From the NCBI GenBank assembly GCA_035550515.1, contig DASZOZ010000039.1, forward strand, positions 62,001 through 126,000: a stretch of DNA of 64,000 bases, read 5' to 3'. Position 1 is the first letter of the stretch; each line of letters opens with the position of its first letter. Positions 42,293 through 51,211 of the stretch are shown here, piece by piece. The notes beneath the pieces were generated by a model. The model did no database searches. It saw only the letters and a program-made list of their open reading frames with translations, and had not been told where the DNA came from. The DNA comes from DATARH01 sp035550515 (lineage in GTDB: Bacteria; Pseudomonadota; Alphaproteobacteria; ATCC43930; CGMCC-115725). A program made the translations under genes and the position numbers.

Positions 42293-44052
42293 TGCCCGAA
42301 ACGACGCTTCTGACGCGGCGAGCCGCGCTCACCCCGACGACCCTCAACCGCGAGCTTCGCACCGTCGAGGCCGTGCTTGTGAGCCGTGACAACCCGGTGC
42401 AGCGGCGGGACGCCACTGGCCGAACCTACCGCGAAGTGCTGAGCACCGAGGCCGGTTCCTTCAGCCTGCATACCGGCGACAGGATTCCCATCCTCGACAG
42501 TCACCGGCGCGGCAGCATCGCCGACATTCTCGGCTGGTGCGACAACGTGCGGAGCGAGAACGGCGAGGTTCGCGGAACCTTCCACCTTACCTCGGACGCC
42601 GCGATGCAGCTTGTGGAGTCCGGGGCGCTCACCGGCAACTCCATTGGCTACAAGGTCACGCAGTGGCGCGACGGCGCGGGCGAGCGGACGGCCGCCAAGT
42701 ACGTCATCCACGAAGTCTCCCTTCTCCCCACGCCCGCCGACCCCGGCGCAACCCTTCGGAGTGATCCCGATATGCCCGACGACATGCCGGCTCGCGGAGC
42801 CGTCAATCAGGAAATCCGCAGCTTGACCCGTGCGGCCGGCCTCCCGGTGACCGTGGCCGACTCCATGATTGACCGTGGACTCGACGTTCTGTCGGCGCGG
42901 GCCGAGCTGTTCGACAACCTCAGCCGCCGGTCGCAAGACATCCCGGCGACGCAAGTGAGGGGAAGCCAAAGCTCGGATGACCCCTCGGTTTTGCGGACGC
43001 GGGCTGCCGTTGCTTTGGCGCACCGTCTCGGTTTGCCGGGCGAGATGCCGGCCGAGTGCCGGGAGATGGCTGCCGGCGGCCTCCATACGACGCTGCGCAT
43101 GATGCTGTCGGCGCGCAACGAGGCGGCCGTGTGGACGATGGCCGTCAGCGACCTTATCGAGCGGTCGATTACGACCGGCGACCTGCCGACGCTTCTCGGC
43201 GACACGACACGGCGACTCCTGCTTCCGGCTTATACCGCAGCCCAATCGCCCGTCCGCCGCCTCTTCCGGCAGGCATCGGCCTCCGACTTCCGCGACCAGC
43301 ACCGAGTCCGCATCAGCGAAGCGCCGCCCTTGGAGCTTGTGCCCGAGCATGGCGAAATCACGCAAGGCGGCTTCACCGAGAACGACGAGTCCTACAAGCT
43401 GGCGACGTACAGCCGCATAGTCTCAGTTTCCATGCAAGCCGCGGTCAATGATGACCTGGGCGCGTTCGGCCGGACGGCGAGCGCGATGGGGCAGGCGAGC
43501 GCGGAAACGGAAAACGCGCTGCTCATCTCCCTGTTGACCAGCGGTTCAGGCAACGGCCCGAACCTCAGCGATGGGCATGCGCTGTTCGACAACGCCAATC
43601 ACCACAATAAAGCAAGCTCCGGCGGGGCGATTGGCGACAGCACCTTGGGGGCTGGCTTCCTGGCGCTGCGGCAACAGAAGGGACTCGACGGCGTGACGCC
43701 GCTCAACCTGACGCCGCGATTCATGCTGGTGCCCGCCGCGCTCGAAGTGACGGCGACCAAGGAACTGACGGCGATCTACGCCACGCAGACCAGCGACGTG
43801 AACGTGTTCGCCGGCAAGGTCGAGCTGTTGACCGATGCCCGTCTCGACGCCATCAGCGCCGCCCGCTGGTATCTCGCCGCCGACCCGGCTGCGGTGCCGT
43901 GCTTGGAGTTTGCCTATCTGTCCGGGCGAGAAGGCCCGCAGATCGACACGCGGGCCGGATGGGAGGTTCTCGGCACGCAGACCCGAGTCGTCCTCAGCTT
44001 CGGAGCGGGCGCGGTCGATTACCGCTCGCTGTACGCCAACGCCGGGGCGTAA
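42289..44052 (+). CDS. Prohead protease-major capsid protein fusion
   Basis: A 587-residue protein. The N-terminal about 165 residues are an HK97-type prohead protease: RTVEAVLVSRDNPVQRRD, ILDSHRRGSIADILGW with the catalytic His, and GALTGNSIGYKV with the catalytic Ser. The rest is a gpT/Mu-like major capsid domain (SDFRDQHRVRISEAPPLELVPEHGEITQGGFTENDESYKLATYSRIVSVS, then GLDGVTPLNLTPRFMLVPAALE). In such fusions the protease region also replaces the scaffold and is cleaved off during head maturation. It fits a self-contained head. Confidence 0.93.
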   Translation: MMPETTLLTRRAALTPTTLNRELRTVEAVLVSRDNPVQRRDATGRTYREVLSTEAGSFSLHTGDRIPILDSHRRGSIADILGWCDNVRSENGEVRGTFHLTSDAAMQLVESGALTGNSIGYKVTQWRDGAGERTAAKYVIHEVSLLPTPADPGATLRSDPDMPDDMPARGAVNQEIRSLTRAAGLPVTVADSMIDRGLDVLSARAELFDNLSRRSQDIPATQVRGSQSSDDPSVLRTRAAVALAHRLGLPGEMPAECREMAAGGLHTTLRMMLSARNEAAVWTMAVSDLIERSITTGDLPTLLGDTTRRLLLPAYTAAQSPVRRLFRQASASDFRDQHRVRISEAPPLELVPEHGEITQGGFTENDESYKLATYSRIVSVSMQAAVNDDLGAFGRTASAMGQASAETENALLISLLTSGSGNGPNLSDGHALFDNANHHNKASSGGAIGDSTLGAGFLALRQQKGLDGVTPLNLTPRFMLVPAALEVTATKELTAIYATQTSDVNVFAGKVELLTDARLDAISAARWYLAADPAAVPCLEFAYLSGREGPQIDTRAGWEVLGTQTRVVLSFGAGAVDYRSLYANAGA

Positions 44053-44054
44053 CC

Positions 44055-44282
44055 GTGGCCGTCAGCACGTCAGACCTTACCACGCTGCGCGACGCCTTGG
44101 TGAAGGCCAGGGCGTCGGGCGTGCTGAGCGTGCGCGACAGCGACGGGTCGGAGATCACCTACAAGACCGACGCGCAGATGGCCGCAGCCATTGCCGCGCT
44201 CAACGCGCAGATCGCCGATGCCGGCCGGCCGCAGCCGGTCAGCAGCATAGTTTTCAAGAAAACCAGCAAAGGATTGGTCTAA
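44055..44282 (+). CDS. gpW-like head-tail connector/small head protein
   Basis: A 75-residue protein from GTG 44055, directly after the capsid gene stop. The pattern TSDLTTLRDALVKARASGVLSVRDSDGSEITYKTDAQMAAAIAALNAQIADA is the gpW/head-tail joining fold (two helices and a beta hairpin). In lambda, gpW closes the filled head and presents a platform for the tail. Its presence is important in an element that lacks tail genes: it would be the docking point for another phage's tail. Confidence 0.8.
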   Translation: MAVSTSDLTTLRDALVKARASGVLSVRDSDGSEITYKTDAQMAAAIAALNAQIADAGRPQPVSSIVFKKTSKGLV

Positions 44283-44653
44283 TGCAGAACAAGGTACAGA
44301 GCGGCAAGCTCATCACCATCACCGCGCCGGCCGATACCACGTCGGGCGCTATCGTCAGCGTCGGACTCATCTTCGGCGTGGCGACCAACACCGTCAGCAG
44401 CGGCGATCCCCTCGTGGTCGATACCGAAGGCGTGTTTGACCTGCCGAAGACATCGGCTCAGGCGTACAGCGTCGGCGACCCGATCTATTACGACGGCGAT
44501 ACCAAGCTGCTCACCAACGACGCGGGCGACGACGGCGAAAATGACCTCGTGGCCGTGGCCGTCGCGAGTGCCGCGAATCCCAGCAGCACGGCGCGGGTGA
44601 AGCTGGTGCCCGTCCTGACGCACTCGGTCGTCGTCGCGGAGACGGGCAGCTAA
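44282..44653 (+). CDS. DUF2190 protein (head decoration/fibre-like)
   Basis: A 123-residue protein with ATG 44282 overlapping the previous stop as TAATG. The beta-rich sequence (GKLITITAPADTTSGAIVSVGLIFGVATNTVSSGDPLVVDTEGVF, then AYSVGDPIYYD and VKLVPV) is the DUF2190 fold. Its members are capsid-decoration proteins encoded beside the major capsid gene in many phages. It would stabilise the filled capsid. Confidence 0.88.
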   Translation: MQNKVQSGKLITITAPADTTSGAIVSVGLIFGVATNTVSSGDPLVVDTEGVFDLPKTSAQAYSVGDPIYYDGDTKLLTNDAGDDGENDLVAVAVASAANPSSTARVKLVPVLTHSVVVAETGS

Positions 44654-44677
44654 TCCGGCCTAGGCCATAACGAAAAT

Positions 44678-44708
44678 GAACCGCCGGGGCGTGCCATCCC
44701 GGCGGTTC
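44678..44708. terminator. Hairpin after the capsid operon
   Basis: A perfect 11-bp stem (44678-44688 with 44698-44708, GAACCGCCGGG type) and a 9-nt loop, 24 nt after the DUF2190 stop. No strong T-tract follows on the plus strand; on the minus strand ATTTTCGTT follows. Probable terminator of the head operon. Confidence 0.65.
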
Positions 44709-44750
44709 AAAGGCTCCTAACCAAGCGAAGGACCAACGGGAATTGATCCG

Positions 44751-45053
44751 ATGACGACTCTACATGACCGTAAGAAGTACGTCAAGTATCCCATTAATCA
44801 TGGGATTCCAAACCCTTACCCTTTAGTCTCGGCTGTTCTCGACCTTCGAACGGGAATGGCAACGGTTACTTGCGACCTAGGCCCCGATTCGAGAAATCCT
44901 CCCTCCACGACTGAATTTCCTTGGGAGTTATTTCCTCGCGTCGCCCGTCTGCACCGATGGGACTCGGTTGACCTGACGGTCGTCGGCCACGGGCCGCCCT
45001 CGACGCTGTTCGAGGGTTTCCGGGACGCCGACTGCCCCACCTACCCAAGCTGA
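44751..45053 (+). CDS. Hypothetical protein at the right end of the element (possible cargo)
   Basis: A 100-residue protein lying after the head-operon hairpin, with base composition lower in GC than the head genes. It reads KYVKYPINHGIPNPYPLVSAVLDLRTGMATVTCDLG and ends TVVGHGPPSTLFEGF. No motif recognised. Genes at this position in satellites are often accessory (superinfection or defence), but nothing in this sequence shows that role. Confidence 0.55.
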   Translation: MTTLHDRKKYVKYPINHGIPNPYPLVSAVLDLRTGMATVTCDLGPDSRNPPSTTEFPWELFPRVARLHRWDSVDLTVVGHGPPSTLFEGFRDADCPTYPS

Positions 45054-45137
45054 AAAATCGTTAATTTTCAGCCTCTTACTTGAAGGTTTGTGCGGCTCTG
45101 CCCATCTATCTCCCCGTACCTGAAAGGCACATGGGCG

Positions 45138-45317
45138 ATGGATAGGTCGGAAGTCCGTAAGGAAGCTGAAGCACTGGCGATTGCCGCCGCCGTGACGGCC
45201 GTGCTGACGGCCGGCCCTGTCCGCACCGCCCGCGCGGCCGGGCGTTTCCTTCTCGCCATCGCGGCCGGCTTTGTCGGCTTCGTCGCCTTCATTACGCTGG
45301 TCGGGCTGCTGGCCTAA
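45138..45317 (+). CDS. Small single-pass membrane protein
   Basis: A 59-residue protein: a charged N-terminus (MDRSEVRKEAEALAI), an Ala-rich stretch, and one membrane helix (FLLAIAAGFVGFVAFITLVGLL). It is the last gene before attR. It could be a holin-like or superinfection-exclusion type protein by size and topology only; no lysin gene accompanies it. Confidence 0.5.
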   Translation: MDRSEVRKEAEALAIAAAVTAVLTAGPVRTARAAGRFLLAIAAGFVGFVAFITLVGLLA

Positions 45318-45359
45318 ACAAGGTTTGGAGCGGGGCCGCCGACATGCCGCCCGCCCGGT

Positions 45360-45381
45360 TGTTGACCTATTGTTGACCCGG
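45360..45381 (+). promoter_or_regulatory. Paired integrase arm-type sites, right end
   Basis: Two TGTTGACC units at 45360 and 45371, 11 nt apart, in direct orientation with the left-end pair and differing from it in one of 22 bases. Confidence 0.65.
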
Positions 45382-45390
45382 AGAATCAAA

Positions 45391-45418
45391 AAGGGGTTAG
45401 CCGTTGAGCTAACCCCTT
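45391..45418 (-). terminator. Element-borne rho-independent terminator behind the tRNA-Ala gene
   Basis: A perfect 11-bp stem (AAGGGGTTAGC with GCTAACCCCTT) and 6-nt loop. On the minus strand the stem runs directly into a T5 run (TTTTTGATT), 8 nt downstream of the tRNA 3' end. On the plus strand GTTTTTGTT also follows, so it can end transcription from both sides. Confidence 0.9.
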
Positions 45419-45425
45419 GTTTTTG

Positions 45426-45502
<77 letters not shown>

Positions 45503-45616
45503 GTGCGGTCGTGTACGCGGCCGCGAACTTAGGAATGAGGGTCGCGGTCAGCAAGGGGAAAATGATCGCCTCGCGGATTTGGCTCGATCGTACCGCGCGA
45601 TCGGGCAGCCGCGTTC

Positions 45617-45985
45617 TCAAGGTTCCTCTTCCTCGACATTGTCGATGACCTCGGCCATGTCGTCCTCGTCCTCGCCGAGTTCCGAGGCGTCCTCGATCAG
45701 CTCCTCGTCTTCCTCCTCCTCGCCCTCGGCGAGGGTGACGGTCTCCTCCTCGTCCTCCGTCGTCTCGATATCCTCGGCCTCGAGATCGGCGTCGAGATCA
45801 TCGCCGACCGGCGCCAGCTCCTTCTCGACCGGCGCCACCGGGCGCGCCCGGCGCGCCTTCAGAAACGCCTCCGGGTCGTAGGGCGTGCTGCATTTGGGGC
45901 AGATCACCTGCTCGCGCAGCAGGTCGTAATAGCGGGTGCCGCAGCTGGGGCAGATCCGCTTGGTGCCCCATTCCGGTTTGGCCAA
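45617..45985 (-). CDS. TIGR02300 (FYDLN acid) family protein
   Basis: A 122-residue protein. The TTG start at 45985 is set by AGGAG six nt upstream and by the family start AKPEWGTKRICPSCGTRYYDL. The N-terminal zinc ribbon has CPSCG and CPKCS; the rest is an extremely acidic tail of Glu/Asp repeats. The family is restricted to alphaproteobacteria and sits next to aroA, as here. Function unknown. Confidence 0.92.
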   Translation of the reverse strand: MAKPEWGTKRICPSCGTRYYDLLREQVICPKCSTPYDPEAFLKARRARPVAPVEKELAPVGDDLDADLEAEDIETTEDEEETVTLAEGEEEEDEELIEDASELGEDEDDMAEVIDNVEEEEP

Positions 45986-46159
45986 GTCTTGCTCCTAATC
46001 GATCGAACCGGCAAAAGCCGGCGCGGCATTGCCACAGCCGGCGCATCCTGTCAAAACCAAACGCGCCGCTGGCGGTATGACGCGAGCGGGCCGCGCATCG
46101 GCAGCGGGATATGGGCTGCCTGCGCGCTCGCGGCAAGTGCAAAAGATGGCGGACCCCGC

Positions 46160-47533
46160 ATGCCCGACGACGTGATGGCGCATTCTCCGGCCCCTCTTGC
46201 TCCGGCACCGCTTGCCGCCGCCCGACCCCGCGCGCCGCTGCGTGGCCGGGTTCGCGTGCCGGGAGACAAGTCGATCTCGCACCGGGCGCTGATGCTGGGC
46301 GCGCTCGCCGTCGGCCGCACGGAGATTTCCGGGCTGCTCGAAGGCGAGGATGTGCTGCGCACCGCCGCGGCGATGCGCGCGATGGGCGCCGGCGTCGAGC
46401 GGCTCGACGAGGGACGCTGGCGGGTCGACGGCGTCGGCATCGGCGGTCTCGCGGAGCCGGCGGACGTGCTCGACCTGGGCAACTCCGGGACCGCCGCGCG
46501 GTTGCTGCTCGGCCTGCTGGCGACGCATCCCTTCACCAGCTTTGTGACCGGCGACGCCTCGCTGCGCAGCCGGCCGATGCGCCGGGTGACCGACCCGCTG
46601 TCCCGCTTCGGCGCCAGGTTTGTCAGCCGCGAGGGCGGCCGGCTGCCGCTCGCGGCCAGCGGCGCGGCCGATCCGGTGCCGATCGAATATACGCTGCCGG
46701 TGCCCTCGGCCCAGGTGAAATCGGCGGTGCTGCTCGCCGGGCTCAACACCCCGGGCGAGACGACGGTCGTTGAACCGCAGATAACCCGCGACCACACCGA
46801 GCGCATGCTCGGCCATTTCGGCGCGACGGTCCGCGTGGCGCCGGCCGAGGGCGGCGGCAAGCGCATCACCCTTGTCGGCCAGCCCGAGTTGGTTGCGGCG
46901 CCGATTGCCGTGCCGGCCGATATCTCCTCCGCCGCCTTCCCGATCGTCGCGGCGCTGGTCGTGCCGGGCTCCGAGGTCACGGTGGAGGGCGTGGGCCTCA
47001 ACCCGTCGCGCACCGGGCTGCTCGCCAGCCTCGCGGAGATGGGCGCCGATATCGCCTATCTGGACGAGCGCATCGAGGGCGGAGAGCCGGTTGCCGACCT
47101 GCGCGTCCGTGCCGGGGAACTGCACGGCGCCGACATCCCGCCGGAGCGCGCCCCGTCGATGATCGACGAATACCCGATCCTCGCCGTCGCCGCCGCTTGC
47201 GCCAAGGGCCGCACCGTCATGCGCGGCCTCGCCGAGCTGCGGGTCAAGGAAAGCGACCGCCTCGCCGGCACCGCCGCCGGGCTCGCCGGCTGCGGCGTCG
47301 AGCTCGCGGTCGAGGGCGACGACCTGATCGTCGCCGGCACCGGCGCACCGCCGGCCGGCGGTGCGCTCATCGAAACGCGGCTCGATCACCGCATGGCGAT
47401 GGCCTTTGCGGTCATGGGGTTGGCGGCGCGGTCGCCGGTGCGCATCGACGATGCCCGGCCCATCGCCACCAGCTTCCCCGGCTTTGTCGCGCTGATGAAC
47501 CACCTCGGCGCCGGCCTGCCGGAACTCGCCTAG
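46160..47533 (+). CDS. aroA: 3-phosphoshikimate 1-carboxyvinyltransferase (EPSP synthase, class II)
   Basis: A 457-residue enzyme of the shikimate pathway, joining PEP and shikimate-3-phosphate. Motifs: VPGDKSISHRALMLG near the N-terminus, LDLGNSGTAARLL, SRPMRRVTDPL, SAQVKSAVLLAGLNTPG, RDHTERML and DEYPILAVAAACAKG. The PGDKSISHR and SAQVKSAVLLAGLNTPG forms belong to class II enzymes of the CP4 type, which are naturally less sensitive to glyphosate. Start ATG 46160 is preferred; ATG 46175 is possible. Confidence 0.96.
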   Translation: MPDDVMAHSPAPLAPAPLAAARPRAPLRGRVRVPGDKSISHRALMLGALAVGRTEISGLLEGEDVLRTAAAMRAMGAGVERLDEGRWRVDGVGIGGLAEPADVLDLGNSGTAARLLLGLLATHPFTSFVTGDASLRSRPMRRVTDPLSRFGARFVSREGGRLPLAASGAADPVPIEYTLPVPSAQVKSAVLLAGLNTPGETTVVEPQITRDHTERMLGHFGATVRVAPAEGGGKRITLVGQPELVAAPIAVPADISSAAFPIVAALVVPGSEVTVEGVGLNPSRTGLLASLAEMGADIAYLDERIEGGEPVADLRVRAGELHGADIPPERAPSMIDEYPILAVAAACAKGRTVMRGLAELRVKESDRLAGTAAGLAGCGVELAVEGDDLIVAGTGAPPAGGALIETRLDHRMAMAFAVMGLAARSPVRIDDARPIATSFPGFVALMNHLGAGLPELA

Positions 47534-47556
47534 CGATCCCGCGTCGGGAGAACGCG

Positions 47557-48414
47557 ATGCCCGTCACCCTGCGCCCGCCGCGGCCCGACGATGCCGCGGC
47601 CTGCGGCGACATTCTCTATCGCGCTTTCAAGACGCTCGCCGACCGGCACAACTTCCCGCCGGATTTCCCCTCGGCCGCGGTGGGGCAGGGGGTGATGGCG
47701 ATGCTGATCGGCCATCCCGGCGCCTATGGTCTGGTCGCCGAGGAGGACGGGCGCGTCCTCGGCAGTAATTTTGCCGACAAGCGGGCGTCGATCATCGGCA
47801 TCGGCCCGATCTCGGTCGATCCGGAAACCCAGAACCGCGGGGTCGGCCGGGCCCTGATGCAGGCGACGGTCGACCATTTCACCGCACAACGGGTCGCGGG
47901 CATCCGCCTGCTGCAGGCTGCTTATCACAACCGTTCGCTGTGCCTTTACACATCGATCGGCTTCCGGGCGCGCGATCCGGTCTCGGTGATCAACGGGCCG
48001 CCGCTCGGCATCCGTTTTCCGGGCTACGACGTCCGGCGAGCGGTGGCCGCGGACCTGGCTGCGTGCAACGCGCTGGCACGTCGGCTGCACGGTTTCGACC
48101 GCGGCGCCGAACTGCGGGACGCGATCGCCGCCGGCACGGCGATGGTGGTGGAGCATCTCGGCGAGATCAGCGGCTATGCGACCGAGATCGGCTTTCTCGG
48201 CCATGCCGTCGCCGCCGCCAATCGCGACCTGATGGCGCTGATCGGCGCGGCGGCGGGGTTTGCCGGACCCGGTTTCCTGTTGCCGACGCGCAACCATGAG
48301 GTCTTTGCCTGGTGCCTCGAACACAAATTGCGCTTGGTCATGCAGATGACCCTGATGACCATGGGCCTCTACAGCGAGCCGCTCGGCGCCTGGATGCCGT
48401 CGGTGCTGTATTAG
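47557..48414 (+). CDS. GNAT-family N-acetyltransferase
   Basis: A 285-residue protein with start ATG 47557, six nt after CGGGAG. The N-terminal half is a GNAT domain with acetyl-CoA motif A in GPISVDPETQNRGVGRALMQATVDHF and motif B LLQAAYHNRSLCLYTSIGF. The C-terminal half (RRAVAADLAACNALARRLHGFDR onward) is a degenerate second GNAT-like domain. Substrate unknown. It is inserted between aroA and cmk, which are adjacent in many relatives. Confidence 0.9.
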   Translation: MPVTLRPPRPDDAAACGDILYRAFKTLADRHNFPPDFPSAAVGQGVMAMLIGHPGAYGLVAEEDGRVLGSNFADKRASIIGIGPISVDPETQNRGVGRALMQATVDHFTAQRVAGIRLLQAAYHNRSLCLYTSIGFRARDPVSVINGPPLGIRFPGYDVRRAVAADLAACNALARRLHGFDRGAELRDAIAAGTAMVVEHLGEISGYATEIGFLGHAVAAANRDLMALIGAAAGFAGPGFLLPTRNHEVFAWCLEHKLRLVMQMTLMTMGLYSEPLGAWMPSVLY

Positions 48415-48464
48415 CGATGCGGAGCCGGCCTTGCGTCCTTCGAGGCTCCCTTCGGTCGCATGCG

Positions 48465-48607
48465 CGTCATTCCGGGGCATCGCGCAGCGATGAACCCGGA
48501 ACCTATGCACACAGACCACGAAAATCGGCTTTCGAGGCCGCGGACAGCTCGGATAAGCCCGTGTGCATGGGTTCCGGGTTCGGCCCTGCGGACCGCCCGG
48601 AATGACG
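48465..48607. repeat. Long imperfect palindromic repeat between GNAT gene and cmk
   Basis: CGTCATTCCGGG (48465-48476) pairs with CCCGGAATGACG (48596-48607), and inner AACCCGGAACC and TGCACAC segments pair with GTGTGCA and GGTTCCGGGTT. The whole 143 bp could form one interrupted hairpin. It resembles dispersed palindromic elements common in alphaproteobacterial intergenic regions. Confidence 0.8.
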
Positions 48608-48687
48608 CGGATAATTTCCGGCCAGGCTCTGAGGCGCTCAACACAGCGGAACCGCGCAGGACGCGCCTTGCTCGCCCCGAGGCGTCG

Positions 48688-49356
48688 GTGACGGCCCCCC
48701 TCATCATCGCCATCGATGGCCCGGCGGCCTCGGGGAAGGGCACGCTGGCGCGGCGCCTGGCGGAGACATTCGGGCTCGCGCATCTCGACACCGGCAAGCT
48801 CTACCGCGCCGCCGCGCTCGGCGTGATCGCCGCCGGCGGCGATCCGGCGGACCCGGTCGCGGCGGAACGGGCGGCGCGCAGCCTCGACCTCACCCGCCTC
48901 GGCGACCCCCGCCTGCTGGCGGAGGATGTGGCCCGCGCATCCTCGCTGGTCGCCGCGATCCCGGCGGTGCGTGCGGCCCTGCTGGAGGCGCAGCGCCGCT
49001 TCGCGCAGCGGCCGCCCCCGGTCGGGGATCACCCGGCGAAAGGGGCCGTGCTCGACGGCCGCGACATCGGCACGGTGGTCTGCCCCGACGCGAATGTGAA
49101 GATTTTCCTTGTCGCCAGCGCCGAATCGCGTGCCGAACGGCGGGCCAAGGAGTTGCAGGAGCGCGGCGCGGCGGCTATATACGACGCTGTCCTGCAGGAC
49201 ATGAGGGAACGCGACGCGCGCGACAGCGAGCGTCAGGTTGCGCCGCTAGCGGCCGCGCCCGACGCGATCATGATCGATACGACATCGCTCGATGCCGACG
49301 AGGTGTTCGAGCAGGCTTCCGACCTTATCGCGCGACACTGCGGTCTCCGCCGCTGA
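48688..49356 (+). CDS. cmk: Cytidylate kinase
   Basis: A 222-residue enzyme phosphorylating CMP and dCMP. P-loop IAIDGPAASGKGT near residue 6, LAHLDTGKLYRAAAL, DGRDIGTVVCPDANVKIFLVAS and the Arg-rich ERRAKELQERG region are present. The GTG start at 48688 puts the P-loop at the usual distance from the N-terminus; the longer upstream frame crosses the palindromic repeat and is not credible. It lies 123 nt before rpsA, the usual alphaproteobacterial order. Confidence 0.95.
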   Translation: MTAPLIIAIDGPAASGKGTLARRLAETFGLAHLDTGKLYRAAALGVIAAGGDPADPVAAERAARSLDLTRLGDPRLLAEDVARASSLVAAIPAVRAALLEAQRRFAQRPPPVGDHPAKGAVLDGRDIGTVVCPDANVKIFLVASAESRAERRAKELQERGAAAIYDAVLQDMRERDARDSERQVAPLAAAPDAIMIDTTSLDADEVFEQASDLIARHCGLRR

Positions 49357-49479
49357 CGGCGGGCTTCCCTCATGGCTTTGCGGGACCGGGTCAACGCGGC
49401 CGCCCCCGATGAATGCGGCCGCCCGCCTCGCGCTGATCCCGGCGAGGCCGCCAGTGTGTTCGGGGATCGAGGATAAGGA

Positions 49480-51204
49480 ATGGCTGTCGCTGAACCCGTT
49501 GCTGCCCCCAAGGAAAATTTTGCCGCGATGCTCGATGAGGCGTTGGGCGTGTCCAACGGCCTCGAAGGCACGGTCGTCAAGGGCCGTGTGATCTCGATCG
49601 AGAACGATGCCGCGCTGATCGATGTCGGCCTCAAATCGGAAGGGCGTGTTCCGCTCAAGGAATTTTCGGTCGGCGGCCAGGCGCCGGAGATCCATGTCGG
49701 CGATACGGTCGAGGTTTTCCTCGAGCGCATGGAAGACAAAAACGGCGAAGCGGCGCTGTCGCGCGAGAAGGCGCGGCGCGAGGAAGCCTGGACCCAGCTC
49801 GAAAAGAATTTCCAGGCCAATGAGCGCGTCACCGGCGTGATCTTCGGCCGCGTCAAGGGCGGGTTCACCGTCGACCTGTCGGGCGCCGTGGCGTTCCTGC
49901 CGGGCAGCCAGGTCGATATTCGCCCGGTCCGCGACATCGCCCCGCTGCTCGGCTCGCCGCAGCCGTTCCAGATCCTCAAGATGGACCGCTCGCGCGGCAA
50001 CATCGTGGTGTCGCGCCGCGCCGTGCTCGAAGAAAGCCGCGCCGAGCAGCGCTCGGAACTGGTGGCGAGCCTCAAGGAGGGCCAGATCCTCAACGGGGTG
50101 GTCAAGAACATCACCGATTACGGCGCGTTCGTCGATCTCGGCGGCGTCGACGGCCTGCTGCATGTGACCGACATCGCCTGGCGGCGCATCAACCACCCGT
50201 CCGAGGCGCTCAACATCGGTCAGAACGTCAAGGTCCAGGTGATCCGCTTCAACCCCGAGACGCAGCGCATCTCGCTCGGCATGAAGCAGCTCGAGGCCGA
50301 TCCGTGGGAAGGCGTCGAGTTCAAATACCCGGCCGGCGCCAAGTTCAAGGGCCGCGTCACCAACATCACCGACTACGGCGCCTTTGTGGAGCTGGAGCCG
50401 GGGGTCGAGGGCCTGGTCCATGTCTCGGAGATGAGCTGGACCAAGAAGAACGTGCACCCCGGCAAGATCGTCTCGACCTCCCAGGAGGTCGAGGTCATGG
50501 TGCTCGATGTCGACCCGACCAAGCGGCGCATCAGCCTGGGCCTCAAGCAGACCCTGCCGAACCCGTGGGAAGCCTTCATGGAGGAGCACCCGGCGGGCAG
50601 CGAGATCGAGGGCGAGGTCCGCAACACCACCGAGTTCGGGCTGTTCATCGGCCTGCCGGGCGATATCGACGGCATGGTCCACCTGTCCGACATCGACTGG
50701 ACGCGCGACGGCGAAGAGGCCATGCAGGACTACCGCAAGGGTCAGACGGTCCGCGTCAAGGTGCTCGACGTCGATGTCGAGAAGGAGCGCATCTCGCTCG
50801 GCATCAAGCAGCTCGAAGCCGACCCGTTCGAGGCCGGTGTCGACAAGGTCAAGCGCGGCGATGTCGTCACCGCGACGATCGCCGGCACCTCGGATGCCGG
50901 CATCGACGTGACCTTGCCCGACGGCATGCCCGGCTTTATCCGCAAGTCGGAGCTGTCGCGCGACCGCAGCGAGCAGCGTCCCGACCGCTTCGCCGTCGGC
51001 GAGCGGGTCGACGCCAAGATCACCACGATCGACCGCGCGACGCGCAAGGTCACGCTGTCGATCAAGGCGCGCGAGGTCGATGAGGAGAAGCGGGCGATGG
51101 CCGAGTTCGGCTCGTCGGATTCCGGCGCCAGCCTCGGCGATATCCTGGGCGCCGCGATCCGCCGCCGCGCCCAGGACGAAGCCCGCGAAGAAGACAAGGG
51201 CTGA
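49480..51204 (+). CDS. rpsA: 30S ribosomal protein S1
   Basis: A 574-residue protein with six S1 OB-fold repeats (starting near residues 28, 113, 198, 285, 372 and 459), for example VVKNITDYGAFVDLGGVDGLLHVTDIAW and VTNITDYGAFVELEPGVEGLVHVSEMSW. It brings mRNA to the 30S subunit. The fifth and sixth repeats are more divergent, as in other S1 proteins. It is followed by a large GC-rich palindrome. Confidence 0.97.
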   Translation: MAVAEPVAAPKENFAAMLDEALGVSNGLEGTVVKGRVISIENDAALIDVGLKSEGRVPLKEFSVGGQAPEIHVGDTVEVFLERMEDKNGEAALSREKARREEAWTQLEKNFQANERVTGVIFGRVKGGFTVDLSGAVAFLPGSQVDIRPVRDIAPLLGSPQPFQILKMDRSRGNIVVSRRAVLEESRAEQRSELVASLKEGQILNGVVKNITDYGAFVDLGGVDGLLHVTDIAWRRINHPSEALNIGQNVKVQVIRFNPETQRISLGMKQLEADPWEGVEFKYPAGAKFKGRVTNITDYGAFVELEPGVEGLVHVSEMSWTKKNVHPGKIVSTSQEVEVMVLDVDPTKRRISLGLKQTLPNPWEAFMEEHPAGSEIEGEVRNTTEFGLFIGLPGDIDGMVHLSDIDWTRDGEEAMQDYRKGQTVRVKVLDVDVEKERISLGIKQLEADPFEAGVDKVKRGDVVTATIAGTSDAGIDVTLPDGMPGFIRKSELSRDRSEQRPDRFAVGERVDAKITTIDRATRKVTLSIKAREVDEEKRAMAEFGSSDSGASLGDILGAAIRRRAQDEAREEDKG

Positions 51205-51211
51205 CAGGCGC

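Noticed and set aside
45995..47503. 502-residue minus-strand frame opposite aroA
   Set aside because: Antisense to the clear EPSP synthase; no independent start signal or motif.
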